Below, piece after piece: positions 32,892-43,767 of a DNA stretch of 64,000 nt; within the stretch, counting starts at the first letter, position 1; every line of letters starts with the position of its first letter. The DNA lies in the NCBI RefSeq assembly GCF_029193575.1, contig NZ_JARGCS010000056.1, positions 434,001 to 498,000 on the forward strand, in the 5' to 3' direction. Source of the DNA: Pseudomonas entomophila (GTDB lineage: Bacteria; Pseudomonadota; Gammaproteobacteria; Pseudomonadales; Pseudomonadaceae). Below the pieces are notes generated by a model. It had not been told where the DNA came from. It saw only the letters and a list, made by a program, of their open reading frames with translations, and did no database searches. The position numbers and the translations under genes are program-made.

Positions 32892-34439
32892 TTAGAGCTG
32901 CGGGCCAGCGGCCTTGATGGCGTCGGAAACGTCGAACTTCTTGAAGTTCTCGGTGAACAGCTTGGCCAGGCCCTTGGCGGCTTCGTCGTAGGCGGCCTTG
33001 TCAGCCCAGGTGTTGCGCGGGTTGAGCAGCTCGGTCTCGACACCCGGCACGGCCTTCGGCACGTCCAGGTTGATGATGTCCAGGTGCTCGGTTTCGGCAC
33101 CGACCAACGCGCCGCTCTGGATCGCGGCGATCACGCCACGGGTGGTCGGGATGCTGAAGCGCTTGCCGACACCGTAGCCACCGCCGGTCCAGCCGGTGTT
33201 GACCAGGTAGACCTTCGAGCCGAAGCCGTTGATGCGCTTGATCAGCAACTCGGCGTACTCGCCAGCCGGACGCGGGAAGAACGGCGCGCCGAAGCAGGTG
33301 GAGAAGGTCGACTTGATGCCGCCGCCCGAACCCATTTCGGTGGAACCGACCAGCGCGGTGTAACCGGACAGGAAGTGGTACGCGGCCTGCTCGTTGTTCA
33401 GGATCGACACCGGAGGCAATACGCCGGTCAGGTCGCAGGTCAGGAAGATGACCGCGTTCGGCTCACCACCCAGGTTGGCTTCGGCACGCTTGGCGACGTG
33501 CTCCAGCGGGTAGGCGGCGCGGCTGTTCTGGGTCAGGCTGACATCGGCGTAGTCGGCGTGCTGGTTGGCGTCGAGAACGACGTTCTCCAGTACCGCGCCG
33601 TGCTTGATGGATTTCCAGATGACCGGCTCGTTCTTCTCGGACAGGTCGATGCACTTGGCGTAGCAGCCGCCTTCCATGTTGAACACGACGCCCTCGCCCC
33701 AACCGTGCTCGTCGTCACCGATCAGGTAGCGGCTCTCGTCGGCCGACAGGGTGGTCTTGCCAGTGCCGGACAGGCCGAAGAACAGGGTCACGTCGCCCTC
33801 TTCACCGATGTTGGCGGCGCAGTGCATCGGCAGCACGTCGGCGGCAGGCAGCAGGAAGTTCTGCACCGAGAACATGGCTTTCTTCATTTCACCGGCGTAG
33901 CGCATGCCGGCGATCAGCACCTTCTTCTGGGCGAAGTTGAGAATCACGCAACCGTCGGAGTTGGTGCCGTCACGCTCTGGATCACAGATGTAGTTGGCGA
34001 CGTTGAGGATCTGCCACTGCTCACGGCCGGCCGGGTTGAACTGGCCTTTCTCCGGGTTGATGAACAGGCAACGGCCGAACAGGTTCTGCCAGGCGGTCTG
34101 GGTGGTCATCTTGACCGGCAGGTAGTGCTCGGCAGCGGCCCCTACGTGCACGTAGGACACGAAGTGATCCTGGGCGTTGTTGAACGCCTCGACGCGCGCC
34201 CACAGGGCATCGAACTTGTCGGCCGGGAACTTGCGGTTGATCGGGCCCCAGGCAATGGCGTCCTGGGTGGACGGTTCTTCGACGATGAAACGGTCAACAG
34301 GCGAACGACCGGTACGGTGGCCGGTTTCGACGACCAGTGCGCCAGTATCGGCCAGCACGCCTTCACCGCGGGACAGCGCTTCTTTTACCAGCTCATCGAC
34401 GGTCAGGTCGGTGTACACGGTGTTGTTGGCTTGCGTCAT
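32892..34439 (-). CDS. pckA: Phosphoenolpyruvate carboxykinase (ATP)
   Basis: A 515-residue ATP-dependent PEP carboxykinase, converting oxaloacetate and ATP to PEP for gluconeogenesis. The kinase-1a P-loop GLSGTGKTTLS, the substrate region TGRSPVDRF, the metal-binding DDEHGWGEGVVFNMEGG and the adenine-binding TGWTGGGYGVG are all present. The start at 34439 (MTQANNTVY) is preferred over a start 36 bp earlier. It lies 179 bp downstream of hslO on the same strand, with its own promoter region in that gap. Confidence 0.97.
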   Translation of the reverse strand: MTQANNTVYTDLTVDELVKEALSRGEGVLADTGALVVETGHRTGRSPVDRFIVEEPSTQDAIAWGPINRKFPADKFDALWARVEAFNNAQDHFVSYVHVGAAAEHYLPVKMTTQTAWQNLFGRCLFINPEKGQFNPAGREQWQILNVANYICDPERDGTNSDGCVILNFAQKKVLIAGMRYAGEMKKAMFSVQNFLLPAADVLPMHCAANIGEEGDVTLFFGLSGTGKTTLSADESRYLIGDDEHGWGEGVVFNMEGGCYAKCIDLSEKNEPVIWKSIKHGAVLENVVLDANQHADYADVSLTQNSRAAYPLEHVAKRAEANLGGEPNAVIFLTCDLTGVLPPVSILNNEQAAYHFLSGYTALVGSTEMGSGGGIKSTFSTCFGAPFFPRPAGEYAELLIKRINGFGSKVYLVNTGWTGGGYGVGKRFSIPTTRGVIAAIQSGALVGAETEHLDIINLDVPKAVPGVETELLNPRNTWADKAAYDEAAKGLAKLFTENFKKFDVSDAIKAAGPQL

Positions 34440-34525
34440 GAGATACCCCATCCGGCCCGAGGCCGAGTGCTCCAAACGTTTTGTAGTTGCTTGTCTAAAA
34501 CTACTACAGCGAAAAAAGTGGCCGG

Positions 34526-34531
34526 ATTATG
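34526..34531 (-). promoter_or_regulatory. Candidate extended -10 element for pckA
   Basis: Read on the minus strand, TGGCATAAT forms an extended -10-like element about 87 bp upstream of the pckA ATG. No good -35 is seen. A pyrimidine run further upstream could end the hslO transcript. Confidence 0.3.
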
Positions 34532-34618
34532 CCAGAAACGCCCAAAAAAAGTAGGCCCCTCCTGTCGTAACTGCGCTTTCGCGCGATTAGACAGGAAAAT
34601 CTCCTGTAGTGAAGCGTT

Positions 34619-35518
34619 TCAGTGAAGAGTTTCCGACGCTTCGTCCGTGCCACCACCAGCGAACAATTGCGCCACGTCGTTGGCATCGAAGAAATAACGC
34701 TCGTTGCAGAACTGGCAGTCGATCTCCACCGTGCCGCCGCATTCCGCCACCAACGCCTTCGCATCGTGCTCGCCAAGACTGACCAATGCGTTGCCGGAAC
34801 GTTCGCGTGAGCAACTGCAGTGGAAACGCAGGGGCTGGATATCGAACAGGCGCACGGCATCTTCGTGATAAAGGCGGTGCAGCAGTGTTTCGTTGTCCAG
34901 TGCCCACTCTTCTGGCTTGAGGGTACCGGCCAGGGCGACCACGTGCTGCCAGCTTTCTTCGCGCTCTTCGTCGTCCGGCTGACGGTCGCGTGGCAGTTGC
35001 TGCAACAGCAGGCCACGGGCCTTGCCGTCCTTGGCGTCGAGCCAGAAACGGGTGTTCAGCTGCTGCGACTGCACGAAATAGTTGGTGAAGCATTCAGACA
35101 GGTTTGCGCCGTCAAGTTCCACGGTGCCTTGATACCGCTGGCCTTTGACCGGGTCGATGGTCAGGGTCAGGTGGCCGCCGGGCATCAGTTGCTCCAGCGT
35201 CGCAGCGGCGGGAATCTGTTCTGCCTCGTAACGCGCCATGCCACGGATTTCGCGCTCACCGGAGCATTCCACCATCAGCAAGGGAATCGGCCCTTGCGAA
35301 CGCGCCTGCAGAATCAGCAAGCCGTCGAACTTGAGCGCGCCGACCAACAACGCGGTCGCCGCCATGAGCTCGCCAAGCAGCTCGGCGACCGGTTGCGGGT
35401 AGGGATGACGAGCCAGCACATCGGCGTAGCTGCGATCTAGCGCCACCCACTCGCCGCGCACATCGCGCTCGTCGAAGATGAAACGTTGGGTGAAATCGGT
35501 ATCAGGTAAATCGCTCAT
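34619..35518 (-). CDS. hslO: Redox-regulated chaperone Hsp33
   Basis: A 299-residue Hsp33, a cytosolic holdase switched on by oxidation. The redox zinc centre at the C-terminus has the four Cys in CSCS and CQFC about 30 residues apart. N-terminal landmarks are RFIFDERDVRGEWV and GQRYQGTVELDG. The start is MSDLPDTDFT at 35518. It is divergent from the PAP2 gene. Confidence 0.95.
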   Translation of the reverse strand: MSDLPDTDFTQRFIFDERDVRGEWVALDRSYADVLARHPYPQPVAELLGELMAATALLVGALKFDGLLILQARSQGPIPLLMVECSGEREIRGMARYEAEQIPAAATLEQLMPGGHLTLTIDPVKGQRYQGTVELDGANLSECFTNYFVQSQQLNTRFWLDAKDGKARGLLLQQLPRDRQPDDEEREESWQHVVALAGTLKPEEWALDNETLLHRLYHEDAVRLFDIQPLRFHCSCSRERSGNALVSLGEHDAKALVAECGGTVEIDCQFCNERYFFDANDVAQLFAGGGTDEASETLH

Positions 35519-35635
35519 GGCTTCTGGCTATCTGAAAAATGCTGAAGGAATGACAAAATGTTGCAAGAGCCTGAGAAGGCCTTCGCAGAGCGTATTACCG
35601 CGCTCACATTTCGCTGCATGCAATAGAGGTAGTTT

Positions 35636-36436
35636 ATGGAGAATCGACCACTGTTCCAACACAAGTGGTCCTGGGGACCTTTGACAGCCTGCACCCTGCT
35701 GCCCCTTGCCTTACTGTGTTTCTGGTTATGGCCGTTTGGCCAGATCCTGTGCCTGACTTTCGACGAGTGGCTGTTCCACAGCCTCAACGGCCCGTTGGCC
35801 GACAACAGCGCCTGGCGCTATGTGTGGACACTCGGCAGCCTGCGCCCCTTCGACATCGTCGTCGGCCTGGTGCTGCTCAGCCTGCTGATCCGCGGCGACT
35901 GGGTGTTCGAGGCCTGCCAGGTGCGCCGGGCGCTGTTCGGCTTTCTCGTCAGCCTGATCCTCTTAGTGGTGGTGCGCGCGCTGTTTTCCAAGTGGGTGGA
36001 TGCATCGGGGTGGCAACACGACAGCCCGTCGATGGTGTTCGAGGACGCCATTCGCCTGAGCAATTACTACCCACAGCTGGAGGCCCACTGGGAGCTGAAG
36101 GACCGCTCCAGCAAGAGCTTCCCCGGTGACCATGCCTCGGTGCTGCTGCTCTGGGCGCTGTTCATGGGGATGTTCAGCCGGCGCGCAGTGCAGAAGCTGG
36201 TGATCTGGGGGCTGGCCGGGCTGTTCATGCTTCCACGGCTAGTGGCGGGCGCACACTGGGGTCAGGACGACTACATCGGTGGCCTGGGCATGGCGCTGCT
36301 GGCGCTGGGCTGGACCGTGCATACGCCGCTGGCGGCACGGGCCAGTTCGGCGCTGGTGCGCTGGACCGAGCCCTTGTTCGGCATGCTAGAGAAGGTGCCG
36401 CTGGCCGGGCGCTTGAGCGTGATCCGCAGGCACTGA
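35636..36436 (+). CDS. PAP2-superfamily membrane phosphatase
   Basis: A 266-residue inner-membrane phosphatase with about five or six hydrophobic segments. The PAP2 catalytic motifs are visible: C1 KDRSSKS region with the Lys/Arg, C2 SFPGDHAS (variant of PSGH), and C3 RLVAGAHWGQDD (R-x5-H-x3-D). Enzymes of this class dephosphorylate undecaprenyl-PP, phosphatidic acid or lipid A at the periplasmic face; the substrate cannot be told from the sequence. It converges on hslR. Confidence 0.85.
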   Translation: MENRPLFQHKWSWGPLTACTLLPLALLCFWLWPFGQILCLTFDEWLFHSLNGPLADNSAWRYVWTLGSLRPFDIVVGLVLLSLLIRGDWVFEACQVRRALFGFLVSLILLVVVRALFSKWVDASGWQHDSPSMVFEDAIRLSNYYPQLEAHWELKDRSSKSFPGDHASVLLLWALFMGMFSRRAVQKLVIWGLAGLFMLPRLVAGAHWGQDDYIGGLGMALLALGWTVHTPLAARASSALVRWTEPLFGMLEKVPLAGRLSVIRRH

Positions 36437-36445
36437 TCGATACAG

Positions 36446-36462
36446 GGGCTGCCACGCAGCCC
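36446..36462. terminator. Hairpin between PAP2 gene and hslR
   Basis: A 7-bp stem GGGCTGC / GCAGCCC with CAC loop sits between the two convergent genes; no T tract. Confidence 0.45.
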
Positions 36463-36866
36463 TACGCCTCGTAGCTGCCCTGCAACTGATGAATCTGCCG
36501 CCGCTGCTTCTTGGTCGGACGCCCGTCGGTGGTCACCCCCATGGCGCCGGCCTTGCGCAGCTCGGCCGCCTGTTCGCGGCGGCGCACGCTGTCCTCGGTC
36601 TCTTCGTACAGCGCCTGCGCCTGCGGCGCGCCCCGCCGCACCACCGACAGCGCCTTGACCACCACGGTGCGTTCGTCGAACCCGGTGCGCAGCACGAACT
36701 CATCCCCTAACCGCGGCTCCTTGCCCGGCTTGCAGCGCTCGCCACGGCAATGCACCTTGCCACTTTCGATGGCCGCCTTGGCCAGGGCCCGGGTCTTGTA
36801 GAAGCGCGCCGCCCAGAGCCATTTGTCCAAGCGTACCTTGTCGTCTTCGTCAGACTTGCCTGCCAT
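36462..36866 (-). CDS. hslR: Ribosome-associated heat shock protein Hsp15
   Basis: A 134-residue Hsp15, an S4-domain RNA-binding protein that recognises free 50S subunits carrying nascent chains and helps recycle them. The S4 domain begins VRLDKWLWAARFYKTRALAKAAIESGKVHCRG. The basic C-terminal tail (PTKKQRRQIHQL) is typical. It is divergent from rimB with 109 bp between starts. Confidence 0.93.
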   Translation of the reverse strand: MAGKSDEDDKVRLDKWLWAARFYKTRALAKAAIESGKVHCRGERCKPGKEPRLGDEFVLRTGFDERTVVVKALSVVRRGAPQAQALYEETEDSVRRREQAAELRKAGAMGVTTDGRPTKKQRRQIHQLQGSYEA

Positions 36867-36975
36867 ACCCTTCCCTCGAATTCTGTCTTTAACGGAACTG
36901 TACTACCGTAACTGGCGGATGCAAAAAGTCCGCGCCGTGCTTACAGTTCACCACCTCATTCGCAGGGTGTGCTTC

Positions 36976-37458
36976 GTGAAAACATTTGACCATCTGACAG
37001 TGATTGGCCTGCGCGAGTGGGTCGCCCTGCCCGACCTCGGCCTGGCCGGGCTGCGCGCGAAGATCGACACCGGCGCCAGCACCTCCAGCCTGCACGCCAC
37101 GGAGGTCGAGACCTTCGAGCGCGACGGCCAACCCTGGGTGCGCTTCACCGCCCACCTGGGCTCGGTGGTGCAACTGCGCCACCGACGCTGCGAGGCGCCA
37201 CTGGTGACCATGAAGACCATCAAGAGCTCCAACGGCCAGGCCCAGACCCGCTACGTGATCCGCACGCCACTGGCGCTGGGCGACCGGGTGTGGGAGGTGG
37301 AGTTCACCCTGGCCTGTCGCAAGAACATGCGCTATCGCCTGCTGCTCGGCTCCAAGGCGCTGATCCATGGCCAGTTGGTGGTCAACCCGGGCCTGAAGTA
37401 CGTCCAGGACAAACCGGCCTTCCCGGCCACCCTTTCCCCTGTCACAGGTGCTGCATGA
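36976..37458 (+). CDS. rimB: RimB-like retropepsin-fold protease
   Basis: A 160-residue member of the family long labelled ATP-dependent zinc protease but with a retropepsin-like active site, D31-T-G-A-S (RAKIDTGASTSSLHA). RimB in P. fluorescens works with RimK to control glutamate tails on ribosomal protein S6. The start is a GTG with AGGG 8 bp upstream (VKTFDHLTVIGLREWV). Its stop overlaps rimK in ATGA, so the two are coupled. The rimA gene described next to rimBK in P. fluorescens is not seen here. Confidence 0.85.
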   Translation: MKTFDHLTVIGLREWVALPDLGLAGLRAKIDTGASTSSLHATEVETFERDGQPWVRFTAHLGSVVQLRHRRCEAPLVTMKTIKSSNGQAQTRYVIRTPLALGDRVWEVEFTLACRKNMRYRLLLGSKALIHGQLVVNPGLKYVQDKPAFPATLSPVTGAA

Positions 37459-38360
37459 AGATCGCCATCCTGTCGCGCAACCCGCGCCTGTATTCCACCC
37501 GCCGCCTGGTCGAGGCCGGTACCCAGCGCGGCCACGAAATGGTGGTGATCGACACCCTGCGCGCCTACATGAACATCGCCAGCCACAAGCCGCAGATCCA
37601 CTACCGCGGCAAGCCGCTGGAGGGCTTCGATGCCGTGATCCCGCGTATCGGCGCCTCGGTGACCTTCTATGGCTGCGCGGTGCTGCGCCAGTTCGAGATG
37701 ATGGGCGTGTACCCACTCAACGAATCGGTGGCCATCGCCCGCTCGCGTGACAAGCTGCGTTCGCTGCAACTGCTGTCACGGCGCGGCATCGGCCTGCCGA
37801 TCACCGGCTTCGCCCACTCTCCGGACGACATCCCCGACCTGATCCAGATGGTCAACGGCGCACCGCTGGTGATCAAGGTGCTCGAAGGCACCCAGGGCAT
37901 TGGCGTGGTGCTGTGCGAAACCACCAAGGCGGCCGAATCGGTGATCGAGGCGTTCATGGGGCTCAAGCAGAACATCATGGTTCAGGAGTACATCAAGGAA
38001 GCCGGCGGCGCCGACATTCGCTGCTTCGTGGTCGGCGACAAGGTCATCGCGTCGATGAAACGCCAGGCCAAGCCGGGTGAGTTCCGCTCCAACCTGCACC
38101 GGGGCGGGGTGGCCAGCCTGATCAAGATCACCCCCGAAGAACGCATGACCGCCATTCGCGCGGCCAAGGTGATGGGGCTGAGCGTGGCCGGTGTGGATAT
38201 CCTGCGCTCCAATCACGGGCCACTGGTGATGGAGGTGAATTCCTCGCCGGGGCTGGAGGGGATCGAGGTCACCACCAGCAAGGACGTGGCCGGGATGATC
38301 ATCGAGCACCTGGAGAAGAATGGCGGGCCGAACCAGACGCGGACCAAAGGCAAAGGCTGA
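37455..38360 (+). CDS. rimK: Ribosomal protein S6-glutamate ligase
   Basis: A 301-residue ATP-grasp ligase that adds glutamates to the C-terminus of ribosomal protein S6. Family landmarks are MKIAILSRNPRLYSTRRL, PRIGASVTFYGCAVLRQFE, VIKVLEGTQGIGV, IRCFVVGDKVIASMKR, and the metal-binding VMEVNSSPGLEGIE. Length is normal. It is coupled to rimB by a 4-bp overlap and converges on envZ. Confidence 0.95.
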   Translation: MKIAILSRNPRLYSTRRLVEAGTQRGHEMVVIDTLRAYMNIASHKPQIHYRGKPLEGFDAVIPRIGASVTFYGCAVLRQFEMMGVYPLNESVAIARSRDKLRSLQLLSRRGIGLPITGFAHSPDDIPDLIQMVNGAPLVIKVLEGTQGIGVVLCETTKAAESVIEAFMGLKQNIMVQEYIKEAGGADIRCFVVGDKVIASMKRQAKPGEFRSNLHRGGVASLIKITPEERMTAIRAAKVMGLSVAGVDILRSNHGPLVMEVNSSPGLEGIEVTTSKDVAGMIIEHLEKNGGPNQTRTKGKG

Positions 38361-38402
38361 AAAACGCCACCGCGCCCAGTCGGCGCGGCGGCAGCATTGG
38401 CG

Positions 38403-39716
38403 TCACACGGCGTCGCGCGGCAGCAACAGCCCAAGCGGCAAGCGTACCCGCGCCTCGATCCCGCCACCGGACCGATTACGCAGTTCGACATTGCCGCCAT
38501 GCTGCGCGGCAATGCGCTTGACGATCGCCAAACCCAGCCCGGTGCCCTTGCCCCCACGCGCGCGGTCGCCGCGGATGAACGGGTTGAAGATGGTTTCCAG
38601 TTCCGATTCGTCGATCCCCGTGCCACGGTCGAGCACGCTGAGCACCACGTACGGCGCGCCCTGCTCACCGGACACATAAGCCGCCACCTCGACGCCCTTG
38701 CCCGCATGGTGCAGCGCATTGCCGATCAGGTTGCCGAGCATGCGCTTGAGCGACACCCGCCGCAGCGGGAACGGTGGAATCGGCTCCAGGCACAGGCGCA
38801 CACGCTCCTGCGGCTGGTTGTAGGGCGCCACGACCTCGCGGATCAGGTCGCCCAGGTCGACCTCCTCCACCGGCTCGTCACGGCCATCGCGGATGAACGC
38901 CAGGAACTGGTCGAGAATCGCGTCCATGTCTTCGATATCGCGGACCATATCGTCGGTCAGGTCGTGGTCGCTGGCCATCAGCGACAGCGAAAGACGCAGG
39001 CGGGTGAGCGGTGTGCGCAGGTCGTGGGATACCCCCGCCAGCATCAGCTCGCGCTCGCGCCCGGCCTGCTCGACGTCCTCGGCCATCTGGTTGAAAGCGC
39101 GGTACACCTCGGTCATCTCGCTGGGGGTGTCGCTGATCGGCAGGCGCACGCTGCGCCCCTGACCCAGCTGCCGGGCGGCGAATACCAGGCGCTTGAGCGG
39201 CTGGTTGAGCTGGCGCACGAAGATCCACGCCGAGGCGGTGGACAACAGGCCGATGGCCAGGAACCAACCCAGCACATTCCAGATTTTCTGCCCGCGCAGC
39301 GGGTGCGGATACAGCGGCACCTTCAGCCAGCCCGGGCCCAGGCTTGGCGCGTTGACCCACAGCGCCGGCGGCGCGTGCACGCGCAGGCGCACCTCGGTGT
39401 CCTCGCCCAGTTCGGCCTGCATCTGGCGCTGGTAGATCTCGCTGTAGGGCCAGTGCTGCTCGCCTTCCGGCACGCCCGAGCCGGTCACGCGGATCAACCC
39501 TGCCGCCTCGGCGATCTTGTCGCGGTTTTCCTCGTCCGCCGCCCAGTAGGCGCGCAGGGTCAGCGCCACGCCGTGACTGTATTGGCGGTCGACCAGGACA
39601 TCCTCGTTCATCAGCAGGTACACCAGGGTCAGCGCCTTGGAGAACAGGACGACGATCAGCACCAGCCACAGTGTGCGGGCGAAGAAGCTTTGCGGGAACC
39701 AGAGAGGCGTTTTCAT
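38403..39716 (-). CDS. envZ: Osmosensor histidine kinase EnvZ
   Basis: A 437-residue membrane sensor kinase: TM1 (about residues 13-35), a periplasmic domain to about residue 150, TM2 (IWNVLGWFLAIGLLSTASAWIFV), HAMP, then the dimerisation/phosphoacceptor helix GVSHDLRTPLTR with His231. The ATPase part has NLIGNALHH (N box), DRGTGIDESE (G1) and GKGTGLGLAIVKR (G2). It lies downstream of ompR with a strong hairpin in the 103-bp gap. Confidence 0.95.
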   Translation of the reverse strand: MKTPLWFPQSFFARTLWLVLIVVLFSKALTLVYLLMNEDVLVDRQYSHGVALTLRAYWAADEENRDKIAEAAGLIRVTGSGVPEGEQHWPYSEIYQRQMQAELGEDTEVRLRVHAPPALWVNAPSLGPGWLKVPLYPHPLRGQKIWNVLGWFLAIGLLSTASAWIFVRQLNQPLKRLVFAARQLGQGRSVRLPISDTPSEMTEVYRAFNQMAEDVEQAGRERELMLAGVSHDLRTPLTRLRLSLSLMASDHDLTDDMVRDIEDMDAILDQFLAFIRDGRDEPVEEVDLGDLIREVVAPYNQPQERVRLCLEPIPPFPLRRVSLKRMLGNLIGNALHHAGKGVEVAAYVSGEQGAPYVVLSVLDRGTGIDESELETIFNPFIRGDRARGGKGTGLGLAIVKRIAAQHGGNVELRNRSGGGIEARVRLPLGLLLPRDAV

Positions 39717-39776
39717 TCAGGGCAACTGCACGATGCGGGTAGCGAATGGGTAATACCGAGAACCGTAGACGCAAAC

Positions 39777-39800
39777 AGGGCGACCCAACCGGGTCGCCCT
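39777..39800 (-). terminator. Strong hairpin between ompR and envZ
   Basis: A 10-bp perfect stem AGGGCGACCC / GGGTCGCCCT with a 4-nt loop lies inside the ompR-envZ operon. On the minus strand it is followed by only a short TTT, so it may attenuate or protect mRNA rather than end transcription. Confidence 0.5.
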
Positions 39801-39819
39801 GTCGCGCGTTGGCGCCGGC

Positions 39820-40560
39820 TCACTTGCCGGCGTTTCCGTCCGGCACGAAGACGTACCCCACGCCCCAGACTGTCTGGATATAGCGCGGTTTGGACGGGTC
39901 GGGTTCGATCATCCGGCGCAGGCGCGAGATCTGCACGTCGATGGAACGCTCCAGCGCATCCCACTCCCGGCCACGGGCCAGGTTCATCAGCTTGTCGCGG
40001 GTCAGCGGTTCACGGGCGTGCATGACCAGGGCCTTGAGCACAGCGAACTCACCGGTGGTGAGCATGTGCACTTCCTCGCCACGCTTGAGTTCGCGGGTAG
40101 CCAGCGACAGCTCGTAGTCGCCGAAGGTGACGGTCTCGTCTTCGCTGCCGGGGGCACCCGGCACGCTCGGCGCCTGACGGCGCAGCACGGCCTTGACCCG
40201 GGCCACCAGCTCGTCGGGGTTGAACGGCTTGGCCAGGTAGTCGTCGGCGCCCAGCTCCAGGCCCTTGATGCGGCTAAGCTCGTCGCCCTTGGCGGTGAGC
40301 ATGATGATCGGGATCTGGTTGTTCGCCGCGCGCAGCCGACGGCAGGCGGACAGGCCATCCTCGCCGGGCAGCATCAGGTCGAGCACCACCAGGTTGAAGA
40401 CTTCACGGGCCAGCAGGCGGTCCATCTGCTCGACATTGGGCACGGCGCGGGCGCGGAAGCCCTTGCTGGTGAAGAAACGTTCCAGCAGGCTGCTCAGCCC
40501 TGGGTCGTCGTCCACGATGAGAATCTTTTCGCCTTCAGCATTGTTTGCGGTGCCGGTCAT
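39820..40560 (-). CDS. ompR: Response regulator OmpR
   Basis: A 246-residue OmpR-family regulator. Receiver motifs are ILIVDDDPGL, phosphoacceptor Asp61 (VVLDLMLPGEDGL) and the Lys of LAKPFNPDELV. The C-terminal winged helix (about residues 145-240) ends in RYIQTVWGVGYVF. It forms a pair with EnvZ downstream and controls porins and osmotic responses. The 228-bp gap to tex upstream contains divergent promoters. Confidence 0.96.
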   Translation of the reverse strand: MTGTANNAEGEKILIVDDDPGLSSLLERFFTSKGFRARAVPNVEQMDRLLAREVFNLVVLDLMLPGEDGLSACRRLRAANNQIPIIMLTAKGDELSRIKGLELGADDYLAKPFNPDELVARVKAVLRRQAPSVPGAPGSEDETVTFGDYELSLATRELKRGEEVHMLTTGEFAVLKALVMHAREPLTRDKLMNLARGREWDALERSIDVQISRLRRMIEPDPSKPRYIQTVWGVGYVFVPDGNAGK

Positions 40561-40706
40561 GAATAACTCCTCTTAGATCGCTGCGCATTATGGCGTAGCC
40601 ACTGCGCGGCGTGCCGTGTGCATTGTTAGCAGATTTTTCCCCTGGTGCCACTTCCGGGCCATGGGCAACTGGCCTCGCGCCATCACCGCAAGCCGGGCGC
40701 GATGGG

Positions 40707-40712
40707 TATAAT
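40707..40712 (+). promoter_or_regulatory. Candidate -10 element for tex
   Basis: A consensus TATAAT in GGGTATAATGCGCG lies 77 bp upstream of the tex ATG. The -35 region is weak. Confidence 0.5.
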
Positions 40713-40788
40713 GCGCGCCTTTCATCCAGCGCCGCCGGGCCTGAGCGCCCACCCGCGGCCGTGTATTCACTATTTGTCAGGTGGTTTT

Positions 40789-43112
<2,324 letters not shown>

Positions 43113-43113
<1 letters not shown>

Positions 43114-43496
43114 TGGACGTTCCGAAGGAGTACGTCGAGAGCGCCTTCAGCCAACTGCTCGGCTGCCGCCTGCAACACCTGGAGGACGGGGTCGCCACGG
43201 TGGCCCTGGCGCTCGAGCCGCAACTGCGCAACCGCGGCCAGAAGCTGCACGGCGGGGCGATCTTCAGCCTGGTGGACATCGCCATGGGCCTGGCCTGCTC
43301 GGCCAGCCATGGCTTCGACCAGCAGAGCGTGACGATCGAATGCAAGATCAACTACCTGCGCGCGGTCAGCGAGGGCGAGGTGCTGTGCACCGCGCGGGTG
43401 CTGCACGCAGGGCGGCGCACACTGGTGGTCGACGCCGACGTAGTCCAGGGCGACAAGCTGGTGGCCAAGGCGCAGGGAACCTTCGCGGTTCTCTAG
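43113..43496 (+). CDS. PaaI-family thioesterase
   Basis: A 127-residue hotdog-fold thioesterase. The motif KLHGGAIFSLVDIAMGLA is the PaaI/YbdB signature, including the His-Gly-Gly and the acidic residue on the central helix. It hydrolyses some acyl-CoA; the substrate is unknown. The ATG at 43113 shares a base with the tex stop, so it is translationally coupled to tex. Confidence 0.88.
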
Positions 43497-43550
43497 CTCC
43501 CGGTGGGGCATCTGCGGTATTTTCGCTGGCATTGATCCGGGCCGTTGCGC

Positions 43551-43626
43551 GCCCCATCGCGGGGCAAGCCCGTTCCTACAAGGCTTCGCATTTACCTGTA
43601 GGGGCGGGCTTGCCCCGCGAAAGGGC
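43551..43626. repeat. Inverted pair of REP elements (BIME-like)
   Basis: Copy 1 (43551-43580) reads CCATCGCGGGGCAAGCCCG and copy 2 (43597-43626) is its inverse, GGGCGGGCTTGCCCCGCG. Sixteen bases separate them. The pair fills part of the 271-bp gap between the thioesterase and gshA and is the best preserved REP pair in the window. Confidence 0.85.
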
Positions 43627-43767
43627 CCGCCGCTCCCTCGAAGATTCAGCGCCGTGACCACCGGAACCGCGTAAACCAGGCGACAACGCCAGTTCCTTTG
43701 TCCCTACCCTTGTAGACCGTCAACTCTACCCCCATATTGGGGCGACTGACGCGTGAAGGAATCCATC

